A stretch of 64,000 nucleotides of DNA from Antitrichia curtipendula (taxonomy: Eukaryota > Streptophyta > Bryopsida > Hypnales > Leucodontaceae): NCBI GenBank assembly GCA_951230915.1, contig OX579635.1, positions 23,250,001-23,314,000 of the forward strand, in the 5' to 3' direction. Numbering within the stretch: position 1 is the stretch's first letter; each line of letters begins with the position of its first letter. The notes beneath the pieces are model-generated. The model saw nothing but the letters and a program-made list of their open reading frames with translations. It made no database searches and was not told the origin of the DNA. Both the position numbers and the translations under genes were made by a program. Positions 11,150 to 22,100 of the stretch are shown here, piece after piece.

Positions 11150-12070
11150 ATTGCTTTTTTTAAGCAACATAACGATTTTGGGCAAATACCTAGGAATGGA
11201 GTTTTTATTTTTTTTGTTTGAAATTTCACATAAGATTTTTTCAGGGAGTAGCTTTAAGGCCCAACAATTTTCATATTTTTTTATTCCATGGTTCAAAAGT
11301 TATTGTATGATATGTAGTTTTCATTGCTTGGCGGGCAGCCCGGGCAACTAAAAAATTTCTTCAAAAAACACTTTCTTTTAAAATAAAAAATTTGAAATTG
11401 ATTTTTAGATTTATACATACTTAGAAAGCTTTGAATCATTTCATTTTGATTAATGAAATGAAAGTTATGGGAGTTTTAGTTTGTGGGTAGTTTGAAGAAA
11501 ATTATAGAATGTTTGCTCTAAATAAACTTTGAAGTCCTTTATTTAATTCAATTTTTTATATGTTTGAAAAAGAATAAAAACATTGGATATAGCTTGTTTA
11601 ATTCAACATTACAATTATTGGGATTGACATTTTTCAATTCCATAAATAAATTGTTAATAATTTACTACTTTGAATCATTCTCTACTTCTTTCTACTTACT
11701 ATTTTTTTTTCTACATGTTGTACAAAATTCCAAATTATTTGAAAATTTTCAAGCATGCAGAGAACTTGACTTGAAGAATGAACCCACAGAGTCACAACCA
11801 TTTTGAACATTTTTTCATACAAATGTGACCTTCTGAAGTGCAGCTGCCCGGATTTTCGCATGGGTAAAAAAAGGACTTTTGTACTTTTCGAACACTAATA
11901 TCTTGCAATCTACACGGCAGAAATTTCTGAAATTTTTTTCACATCTTTTCAAACCAGATCCTACAGTTACATTTGTCCAAAAATGTTATTTTTCTAAAAT
12001 TCAGTAGTTGTCCTAGAAATGACAGTTTTGGAACGTAACATAGTAAAAAAACTTTAGGGGTTAAAATTAA
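11150..12070 (+). mobile_element. Truncated 3' end of the piggyBac-like element family (copy A)
   Basis: About 900 bp collinear with 36520-37430 in the same orientation. Shared landmarks in order: AACGATTTTGGGCA / AGCAATTTTGGGCA; GGAGTAGCTTTAAGGCCCAA in both; GGGCAGCCCGGGCAACT / GGGCAACCCGGGTAGCT; ATTTTTTCATACAAATGTGACC; CTAATATCTTGC; GAAATTTCTGAAATTTTTT; TGACAGTTTTGGA / TGGCAGTTTTGGA; CATAGTAAAAAA. In the 36-kb copy this sequence follows directly on the transposase C-terminus, so it is the 3' part of the same family. Here the transposase region is missing. Confidence 0.75.
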
Positions 12071-12844
12071 ATGCTTTTTAATTCAATATAATGAAAAAAG
12101 ATTTCAATATCCACATCGAAAGTCTCTTATCAACTATTATAAGCTTGGTTATGAAATGATTACGTAAATTAGCTTAAAATTTCGAAAATAGTATCCCAGC
12201 ATGAATGCTTCATGATTGCAACCAAACTGAACGAAGTACAAGTAAAAAAGTCCCAAGAATGTAACTGAATGTGAGGTGATTGGGTGGATGGGATACGGTA
12301 GAGTAAAAGTTGATAAACCACAAATAAATAGATAATATTTCTTTTCTCCATCTGAGCAGTACAAAATCTGGTGAGCGCCTGCACCCAAGAATACAACTTG
12401 AAAAGCATTGCCTGGTCCTAATTCTACAACCAAGCTGCTGTTGCGCCCAACATGAGACTCTTACTAGCTGGCAACCACCATCATAATGGCAAGAGAGCAA
12501 AGAGAGGTTGGAAGAACGGGTTGGAAGAATTGGATGACAGCCGACAGGTCAAACGGTTTCCCTACTATACTTGAAGGTAGCCACCAGCAAAGCCTATCTC
12601 ATCTCGCCAGTGTAATTTTCCAGTTGTGATGTGCTTAGCAGATGTTGAAAACATGTCATTCGACTGAAAAACGTTCTCTTCAAACAATGCAATAAGGTGT
12701 AAAAAGACGAAATACAGGACTTAGGCATCGAGACTCGGGATAGATATCTGCAACCGAAGTAAAACTCAGTAAAGAAAGGATGTCCTTACAAACAGTTTCT
12801 TAAAAGTGGCAGAAATTTACCAGGAAGTAGCCAACCGAAAGAAA
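12071..12844. other. Gap before the terminal exon
   Basis: AT-rich up to about 12.4 kb, then more balanced. Minus-strand ORFs of 79-96 codons overlap one another in different frames and show no domain. Probably 3' untranslated or intergenic sequence of the minus-strand exon at 12845. Confidence 0.4.
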
Positions 12845-13015
12845 TCACGCATTGATGATCCTCACAAACTCAGCATGGAGGTCTTTGCGTCCCTTCATCA
12901 GAGGGCAGGACATGCGGAACACCTCATCTTCTGAATATGTCAACATACTCAAATCTTCTCTGCAGTTATATTTTAGCCGCTCATATTTGGGAGAAATTCC
13001 TCCGTCGATGCTTTC
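12845..13015 (-). CDS. Terminal exon of an unrecognised protein
   Basis: Begins after a good acceptor (CACGTGCAG|GAA) at 13015 and ends with TGA at 12845, 56 codons. The peptide has an acidic/amphipathic composition with clear codon-like structure. It contains KYERLKYNCREDLSMLTYSE, then DEVFRMSCPLMKGRKDLHAE, and ends FVRIINA. I do not recognise the family. A 49-nt AG/GT-bounded stretch near 13263-13313 could be an upstream exon, but its phase does not join directly. It could also be an alternative 3' exon of the SC35 gene upstream, on the same strand with no other gene between. Coding status is likely; gene structure is open. Confidence 0.45.
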   Translation of the reverse strand, partial: ESIDGGISPKYERLKYNCREDLSMLTYSEDEVFRMSCPLMKGRKDLHAEFVRIINA

Positions 13016-14879
13016 CTGCACGTGAACTCACAGCATAGTTCCATGAAGCAAAATATTCTGCTGAAAAGTGATGATGGAGACTCCCCAATGGTGACGCCCT
13101 TGTCACATTAAGGTGGCACTCATATCAATTTCCACTGTCAACCTTGGGGAACGATTAGTTTGCATATCAGCGCACCCTTCGATAGATATAGAGGGGCTCG
13201 AATATCCGGAACACCGGAGAGGTGCTGTTAAAAGATTAGGAGAGGCAAGCTACTTTTTACCTTGAAAACAATACTGGAGCCCCCCTGAATTGTCGAGCAA
13301 AGCGACCTCCTGGAAATGCAAAATCGACACATCGCCTTTTGGATCCGAAACGGAGACCATGTTTTTCCAACACCTAGATGTCAAGATCACGTCCCTTACC
13401 GTACTATTCCGCACAGAATAATTAATACCTTGACTTCGATCAGCTGCACAGACCCCACATGGATAGATATTCCACTAGATTGTTTGCGACTAGCTGGGCC
13501 CCTGCTGATTGTAGACGAGCTTCCAGCACATTGGTACGAGCTTTATATGTACGAGCAGACCAGCAGACCAGCAGCATCAGCAAGGATCAACCGGACAGCA
13601 TACACAGCGCCCCAACAAACTCCCACAAAACCAGCAGCTACTGTAGTAGGCAGCTCAGCAGTCCCCATGGTCAGCAGCCACCAGTCCCCACAGCTCAGGT
13701 GCCACACCAGAAAAATGGTGTAATCCCACGACCCCACTCAGCACTAGCACCACAGTACCCAGAATGTGAACAAACCAAAGCTTACCAAGTCAGACATCAT
13801 ATAATGGAACCTTCTTTTGACATGATTCTTCAAAATGGTATCTGCTTTAGGAAACTTAAGTCTCTTGCACTTCCTCAAAAGTAACAAAGCAGAAAGCTAG
13901 TTGTATCCTAATATGTCACTGCCATGTCTTGAAATACAAAGAAAAGTGGTGAGTCACAATTTCACGCTGGTAATGAAAATGTATCTAAAACCTGCTCTAA
14001 GACAGCAGACCTCTAACAGAGACCCACTAACTTCATGTGCACTAGTGCATGTTAAGAAAAGCAGATGAACCAGGTCAACAAACTAACCAGCCAAACAAAT
14101 CCACAACGGCGAAACTTAAAAGTTGCTACTTCCTGTCAACAGCCAGCAATGCCCAAGGTGCTGCTCATCAGCCATTGCCAAATCTAGCCACTCCAACTTC
14201 CCAGAAGCTTGCTCTTGACAGAGTACGAGTGCATCTGCAATAAAAAAATATGGGCAAATGTCAGATACATTCCGTGTAATATATTTGCGATCACCACAAA
14301 ACAGATACATCCAACAATTGTGTCAGTAGGCATATGAAAGCTGCAGTAGCCACCCGGCAACTTAGATTAAGGCAAGAAACAAAAACCACTACATAGTCTC
14401 AAATAATGAGATTCTGGAGTAGTGTATTTCCAAATGATGAGCTTCAGAAGAACTTAATAAGAAGTACTTTCTATGCTCATAGGATATCACAAATACACAG
14501 TAAACTATCAAGTCCAAGCAGTTTCCTTCTAAATCCTGTAACGAAAGAGAACCCTCATGACTTTTGGAGGAGTAAAAAATCTGATTGCTTATGACTATCC
14601 AACAAACAGCCTACATACATTGCTTACAATGTAATCACAATGATAAACGCATATGATCCCCAAACGCACAGCTATACCCAAAGATAAGAGCAGTCTTCTA
14701 AAATAAAGCAAAACTCTCGGAAAATCATCCGAGATCAGTTCAACCCCCTAAAAAAGGTTACAAAATTTCCATGATAATAAAGTGTACGAAAAAACAGAAG
14801 AAGCAGGACAATGAAGTTCACACAACTGAAGGAAACTAACTATTGCAACCACATAGAGAATGGAAAAAATACCTCAAAG
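13016..14879. other. Region between SC35 stop and the unrecognised terminal exon
   Basis: 1.9 kb on the 3' side of SC35. It contains a CAG/CTG-rich tract at 13553-13700 that makes spurious ORFs on both strands, and an acceptor-like TTATTGCAG near 14233 on the minus strand. Right after the SC35 stop a GTATTT donor-like site follows, so spliced 3' untranslated exons of SC35 may lie here. Confidence 0.35.
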
Positions 14880-17800
14880 TCAGGCCCCATCAGACTGAAC
14901 GGGAGAAAGACTACTCCGGGGAACGTCCGCAGAGCGACTGCGACGGGGTTGGCCTGGAGAAAGGCTACCCTGAAGTGGCGAAGCTGAGCGGCTTCGGGCT
15001 CTTGGAGAAACAGACACTCGACGACGAGGGGAAGGCTCACGATCAGGAGATTCACTGCCCCTGACAATGAAGACAATGATAACCTTAAGATTGAAGCAGA
15101 AATGAGATAGATGTATGAATAAAAGTCATGCCAACTAACAAAAAAAATTGTGAATTCCACGAAAACAATTTTCAGATTGGGCAGGTTGACACAACAAAAT
15201 ACATCATGTCAGAAAAAAGTAATTGCATGACTGTCAACATAATTGTAGCACAGCAAAGATCTGAAAATAATAATTACCGGGCAGTATGCAAAGGAGACCT
15301 GTTTTCAACCTCCTTCATAGGCTCGTCGGAACCTGATCGTTTCTGAGGGCTGCGACTCAAGCTTCGGCTGGGACTGCGACTCAAGCTCCTCTTCCTTCCA
15401 GGGCTCTGCTTCATTCTTGGACTACGTCCTTTACTTGGGCTGCAATAAAATAAACCAAATCAGCTCTGACTTGCCTGGCAAATTAAGAACAGAAACCAAG
15501 ATCCTTTCAAATCCTTTGTCTCACGAGCAACAAAACGCTAGGAAACAAAGGACAGATCCCAAACAGAAGTAACAGCTATTATCTAATCAACTGGCAGAGA
15601 TAACCACAAAAGTTACGTGGAACACATTAGATATCCGAGCTCACGTTACGAGCACATGAAATTGAATAGTAAATCCAGTACCTGCCATGTTGGGAACCCT
15701 TCGGTCGATCGGATGCGCTGCGAGAATACGGCTTATCGTCACCACCCGCACGACCCCGACTGCGGCTCCGGCTGCCACTCATGCTCCGAGAAGCACTGCG
15801 GCGCCTCGAGTCATGCCCCCTTTCTCTCTCCCTCTCACCACCCCGATACTTCGCCTCGCGTTCTCCACCTCGGTACCGCTCTCTCTCATTTCGATCTCGG
15901 CTGCGACTACGACGGCGTGTGTCTCTGCTTGGATGCCGATCATCGTCCCTGTATCTTCGATCACGACTGCAGATAATCCAAGAGCCGCAAATTATTCCTT
16001 AAAAATTAAGTTGAATACAGAATCTCTATGAAAACATGTACAACTCAAACTAAAAAACCAAATACTTGGTGCAACAAGCGCTGAAAAGGTTAATTAAATT
16101 GTACGACAGACACAAACCTTGTGGTGCAGTCAATGATGCACGTCAACGAACCGAATATTGTATTTGAACTCAAATATTTGCAAAAATCCCTAAACAAATA
16201 TAGGGAAACATAAGTTTGTACAACTATCAATTCTTCCATACCTTGGGCGTCTTGGGCTCTGACTTCTGGATCTGCTCGACTTCTTGACAGTAGTGTCGGT
16301 GATCCTCCCACGATGACTAAATCCCCACCACAAACATCAGGATCACAATGAGCACGGCTTGACACAATCATGGAAGGCCAAAATCAATCCTACACTATTA
16401 CCAATTGTAACTCTTCGGGTCTGCTATATTCGACAAAGTAATCCCAAAATCAGGAGTTCAATTATGTTTCCATATGAGACACTACATAGGTAACTGGAGA
16501 CTCACATAGGCTCATCATTTCGACCATACTTCGCACTCTGCACCACGATGTTTCTTCCATCTACGGCCCTACCTGCATCAAAGCGAAACGAACAAAGAAA
16601 GAATTAGGTCACCACTACTGACGCACACAGTCTCCATCTCTCTACTAGACGTTGCATACAACTATGCCTCGCCCACCAATACTATCCCAGCAGAGTGCAA
16701 GAAACTGGTACAAGGAGAGGCTAAAAGAAAAGGACAGAGTCGTGGAACAGCAAGTACATAACAAACAAACAAACCGCTTCAACGCTGCAGTATCCAGTGT
16801 GCGTGACCAATTAGCTTGCCCCTCACTAAACATTATACGTAACATAACATTGGACGACAGAATCAAAATCGAGGACTAGCCCTCGGGATATAAGAGGCAT
16901 GAGCTCAACCATCCAGCCTCTCGATCGCCTTCTGTGCTTCGTCAGCATATTTGTAACGAACAAATGCAAAGCCGCGGGACTCTCCAGTCCTGCAAAACCA
17001 GCATACCGACCAAGTCAGGTCCCAAGACACACAACCGCAATTGGGATAGCAGATCTTCAAAAAACTCCTCAAACAGAGGATTCATACGACAAACATTTTG
17101 CAGAACACGAAGTCTAGAACATATTTCTCGATTGCCAGACCCTCCATAAACAGCAACGTGAAATCCTTACCTACGATCTCTGGGGATGAAGATGTCCACC
17201 ACCTTGCCATAGCGGTCAAACAAAGGATAGAGATCATCGGCGCTAGTTCCTGAACATACAACAGGGAAACATTCCAGCTCAACAGATAACTCAAAAGCTA
17301 GACCTTCCTTATCAACGATACAAGAAGAGAGGGACCATAAGTGCTAGTACGAAATGTAATTCGGGGGACGTGGCGGGCCAGAGATTGTCCCATAAAGGTC
17401 TACAACCGGGACGACTGGAATTAGACTCAGAAAGAATTCATACAGAAAAACACCAACGCTCATCGGGAGGTAGTCGATAAAAGAATGAGTAAACGATGTA
17501 GACAACAACAGAAATAGTGATAAATACTTTATCATGGACAGAAAGAGTCAAGTAACTGAAAATATATTTGACCCTGGAGTATACAGAAACTCGGGTTTAA
17601 TTTGGTCACTGCCGCAGTTGCATTTCCAACTCGGAAAATCTTGAAGAAAAAAATTGTAGAAAAAATCTTGAAGAAAAAAAGGGAAGAAAACGTCCGAGAC
17701 AAAAAATATGCTGAGATCAACAAGCTTCTGCAAAGACTTACTCTGCAAGTAAAATAAATAAACGACAACCTAAAGGAAATGGGGATAAAAAACAAAAATG

Positions 17801-18780
17801 CTTGCTCATCATGGATCGGCCTAAATTTTGACTTCCACAGGTGATGCTTGGTACACCTCCAGTTGCTCAAGATCTAAAACCAGTTTGAAGACGATAGAGA
17901 TCAATTGATTGCCTCATCCCGTCAAGAGTCAAGACACTCAAATTGACCTAATCTTCTGCTATTTCGAAATGTACACCCTCCGGTAATCCAATATCACACC
18001 CTCATCCTTCTAGGAAACGCTGAGGGTACCAATTGAACATAAGATGTCTCCCAAACTACCTGTTAAATAAGAGGGAGAAATGGCGAGCGTAATCCCCATA
18101 AAGGCGACGTAATACCAGCACGTACTATAAACTCGATTTCGATTATAAGAACCACACCCCTGACCCTAAGACACCAAAAATCAGTCAACTCCACTAACAT
18201 TCAGAACTTCTCCACCAACATCAGACTCGTTGATACCAGCAACACTTCCCCCACAGAGTCACTCCTGGAAACGAAATGGAAAGCCCAAAACCGAATGTTC
18301 AGCACTAGCAATCATCACTCAAAAAACAACTCCACCTAGAAGAACCCGCAAAGAAATGGACGGTGGGAGCAATCGATGCCTCCCAAAAATTTCCTTAAAT
18401 GAGAACGAGAAATGGCGAGAGTAACCCCGATGAAGTTGAGGTACTGCCTACACATCAACCTTTCACTAGAAAACGAAATTCCCAAGCAAAAGAACAAAGC
18501 CCTAATTTTCAAGATACAAAACCTCATGCAACGGCAACTGCACAAATCGTCAACAAAACCAGACTCGATGAAACCAGCAACATAAACCGCACAACCATTC
18601 CAACCAAATCCCAAACCCTAACCTCCAAACCCTAAAACCCCGCACTTCACATAAAGAACGCGGATCAACGGAACAACAGAATCGTGAGGAGAACGAGGAC
18701 ATACGAAATGTGATGTTGAGCACGAGCAAGGAGTAAGTGTCGCGGATGTCCGGCGGCCCCGCTCGTCCGAAGTGCGACAT
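14880..18780 (-). CDS. SC35: Serine/arginine-rich splicing factor SC35 (SRSF2 orthologue)
   Basis: Eight exons: 18780-18705, 17249-17171, 16989-16910, 16572-16506, 16316-16242, 15966-15682, 15439-15278, 15060-14880. All introns are GT-AG and all phases close to 334 residues with a TGA stop. The N-terminus MSHFGRAGPPDIRDTYSLLV is almost the plant SC35 signature. One RRM covers about residues 16-95: RNP2 in LLVLNI (18-23), RNP1 RGFAFVRY (57-64), then DGRNIVVQSAKYGRN. From about residue 105 to the end is a long RS/RE/SP-rich tail carrying the phospho-regulated splicing activity. SC35 binds exonic enhancers in the nucleus and recruits U1 snRNP and U2AF. The first intron is 1.45 kb, far longer than the rest (about 110-330 nt), a usual place for autoregulatory splicing in SR genes. 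A donor-like site after the stop suggests a 3' UTR intron. The plus-strand ORFs over exon 6 are shadows. Confidence 0.94.
18606..18641 (+). repeat. Telo-box-like motifs in SC35 intron 1
   Basis: AAACCCTAACCTCCAAACCCTAAAACCCC: two imperfect telomere-type units within 100 bases downstream of the first exon's donor. Such motifs near the start of plant genes are known binding sites for telobox factors; function here is inferred. Confidence 0.5.
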
Positions 18781-19110
18781 GGTGAAGTGCAGGCTCCTGT
18801 TGCTTCCGAAGCGGGGTTTTAAGAGTACGGCGGGTGCGAGAGATTTTTGAAGAGTGAAACTAAAAAATGCGAGGAAAGAAGAGCACGGCGAGCGCACAAA
18901 GGAGGAGGGGTCCAACGGCAAACCACTGCGACGGCGTGAAATCCAGGAAGAGGATCCACCCTTTCGTGGTTTGATCGAAGCTGTCGGGGAAGGAACCTGG
19001 AGCGTCAAGGACTCGGAGGACAGTCCGCCGACCGATGGTCGGTTGATGGATCGTGACAATGCGTCCATTGGATGCAACATTTATCACTTGTACCCTTTTC
19101 ACACCTAGTC
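18781..19110 (-). promoter_or_regulatory. Leader and promoter region of SC35
   Basis: GC-richer than the desert beyond 19.1 kb, consistent with a transcribed leader. Minus-strand ORFs that run into the SC35 start (for example from 19080) are in frame with it for part of their length, but the conserved protein begins at the ATG at 18780, so I take that start. Core promoter elements cannot be placed. Confidence 0.4.
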
Positions 19111-22100
19111 CTCAAGTAAGGGCGGACGGACTTCCGTGTCCTCTAATACAGATGCCCCTTTAACCCCTATATGTCCAAGGTCTTTTTCGAGCTTCTAGGA
19201 ATTTGCTCGAGATTGAATACAAAGTCAATATTTTGATGAGTTGTATCAACATTTTGACGAGTTGACGAGTTGACAATTTTTTTAAATTTTAACCATTCAA
19301 ATTCAAAATAGACATGATAAAGATCACATAAGAAAATAATACACAACAATATCACTTGGTTGGTGAATATTTGCCTTGCCTTGACTTGAGTATTTAAAAC
19401 CTATAGATTTTTTAATCTTTTTTATTCTTACTTTTCTCCAAGACAATGACATTACTCTCATCTTTATTTGATTTGTTTAGTTTTGTGGAATTTTTATGAT
19501 TAGATAGAATTTTCTTTTAGAAGAAAAAAAATTTTAAACCCCCCAAAAACATTAGAATTTAGGAGTGTTTAAGTGAATCTTTAGAGTTTGAGAACAAGAC
19601 ATGTAGGCCTTAAAGAATCACCTACGAAAACATATATTGACGGCGCTTTCATTGATTTATATCACAACAACCAATCACAAACAAATTGCATGCAAGGTTG
19701 AAATAATGGGTTAACGCCAATGGCACTTGCGTCCCTGAAATTCATAGCAAGAGCTTTAAAGAAAAGCCTCAACGCTCCAACCCTTGCTTAAATCTTTGAT
19801 AAGGAAGGAAAAAAGAAATCTACCCTGCAAACGCACTCTCATTTTATTGTACTCACCATTGATCCTAGTGAGGTTGTCCAACAACTCCAACGCCAAGAGG
19901 ATCATAAAGCAATGCCTAGGGTTGCTCTTCAAAAGCAATGCCATGCACGCCATGGCTATTTCCCATTGCAATGTCTCTGTTGACATTCCATACAAACCAT
20001 AAGTCTCAACGCATTAGTTCTTAGATGCCATCTTGATTCTTAAAACTATCGGACAATCTTTGGATATACATGATCTCAATGTCACCAAATCTTGAAACCC
20101 TAAATCATGTGATCGTTTGGGCAATTGAGTATTGAGTATCAATCTTGCATAGATCTGTGCCTTGATGCAACTATGATGAATAGTGTAGGTACAAGAGAAA
20201 ATTTCGTGAGCCTGCCATTGCTATCCAATAAATTGAAAAGGGCAGAGTGAGATTCAAATCCTAATACACTATAATCTCAAAGTTGTTGAAATTTGAAACC
20301 CTCCCCTCCCCCAATCGAATGAATTACTCATTCCATTCATACTTTTGAATCTTGATCGTGCACAAAATAGTGCACTAATGAAGGAGATACAAGCCCCTGA
20401 AGTTGCAGCCATCAAATGTAGTTTGGTGAACTCAAAATGAGCATGTGAACTTTGATTGGCTTCCAAGAAATCAGAACATCTTGGATTGATCTGAAAATTT
20501 TATCACACAAACCAGAAGAAGAGCAAAACTTTTTCAACAAGTTTTATTGAATTTGGAGATCAAATGCAAAAGTTATAGCACTTTGAAATGGACTTGAAAC
20601 TATGTGAGGAAACCTTGGGACGTTTAGAAATTGCAATTAATTTTGATTTTTAATGGGGAGTGAATTAAATGAAAACATATAGTGGATCATTCTTAAACTC
20701 ACTAGCTCCATTCAAAGGCATGTTTTTATTCATCACAGTTGCACCTATAAGCATTAATAGGGACCTAGGCACCATTGACTTTGGAAAATCATATCTTATT
20801 CATTCCAAGTCAGTAAATTAAAATTTTAATTTTCACTGTTGTAGTCCTCATTTCTCTTTCTTACACAAAAATGTAAAAAATCTTTGGGTCCATCCATTTT
20901 TGCATAGGGGGCTTTCTTCCCTTAGATGAGCGCTTTTTGAGCCTTCTACCTTACTAAGTCAAGTACAATCTCTTGAGTCCTCTCATAATTGTAATCTATA
21001 ATCACATAGATACAAGTCTCACATTAAACATCCAAAATTTCAACAACCAAATAAACAAGAAAACTTAGAAGTGACAACTAAGAAGTCTTAGAAGTTGGAA
21101 GGTGAAATATTTTTGAGATAATATTTGCATTTATTTCAAGTTGACCCTTACAAGTTTGTTTGAGACTTTGATTCCTTCCACTATTCATCTAATTTGTTGA
21201 TTAGTTATTAAATTGAATTTCATTAGGGGCTATTAGGATAGGATCTTAATTAGTATTGTTTTAATTAGCCAAATAGAAGAACACAAATTTAATTTAATAC
21301 CAATAAAAAAATTGAAAAACAATTAGGGAATAGTTTTTTAAAGATTTGATTTAATATAGGACCTATTAGGATGGTTTGAGTATCAAAAAGAGTTCTAAAA
21401 TCCATAGGAACTATCAAAAATACTTTGAAACTAACAGATTCTATAAGAATTAGTGTGGAATTAAAGTCGTCGAGAGAAAACATCCAAAAGGGCGTTTTAA
21501 AATTAAAACTCTTTCAAATCTATAGAAAAAAGAAATAATTAACCACGTGATGCAGTGGATTTTTTTCTGGCGATTTGGTGCAAAATTGCACCAAAAATTT
21601 TGAACTAGCACTAAGCCTACAGGAAATTTTTAGTAATATTTTGGATGAAATTGCCAAAAACTTCAAGTTCAAGAATAATCTTGGATGAAATTGCCACATT
21701 GTGAATGAAATAGAATTATGTATCACATTATCTATCCAATACATGGATGAATGTTGAAACTTGGAGCACCACCGTAACATTTAATATCACCACTTCGCCA
21801 CTTCATGGAAAATGAAAAAAGAAACACTAACATGATGGAGAGTGGCTACTAGAAAATGATAATGGTGGTGGTTTGCAAGGACAACACTGTTGATGGAGAA
21901 GTATGTTAAACTTACCCTTTCTTTTGATTTTATTAGTTGACTTAGAATAGATTTAGGAATTTAAAAGGTAACATTTATTTTAGAGTCCTAGTATTTAGAT
22001 TTAGATTTAGAAAATTATAGATAATACTTAGAGGTTTCCAAAAATATTTTATACTTAAAAAACAATTAAAAAATAAAAAAGTTACAAGCGGATGAAATTT

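Noticed and set aside
13316..13884. Plus-strand ORFs of 135-141 codons
   Set aside because: Two overlapping frames, driven by a CAG-rich low-complexity tract; no domain and no splice support.
15617..16031. Plus-strand ORFs of 114-119 codons over SC35 exon 6
   Set aside because: They are mirror images of the RS-rich coding exon on the minus strand; composition explains them.
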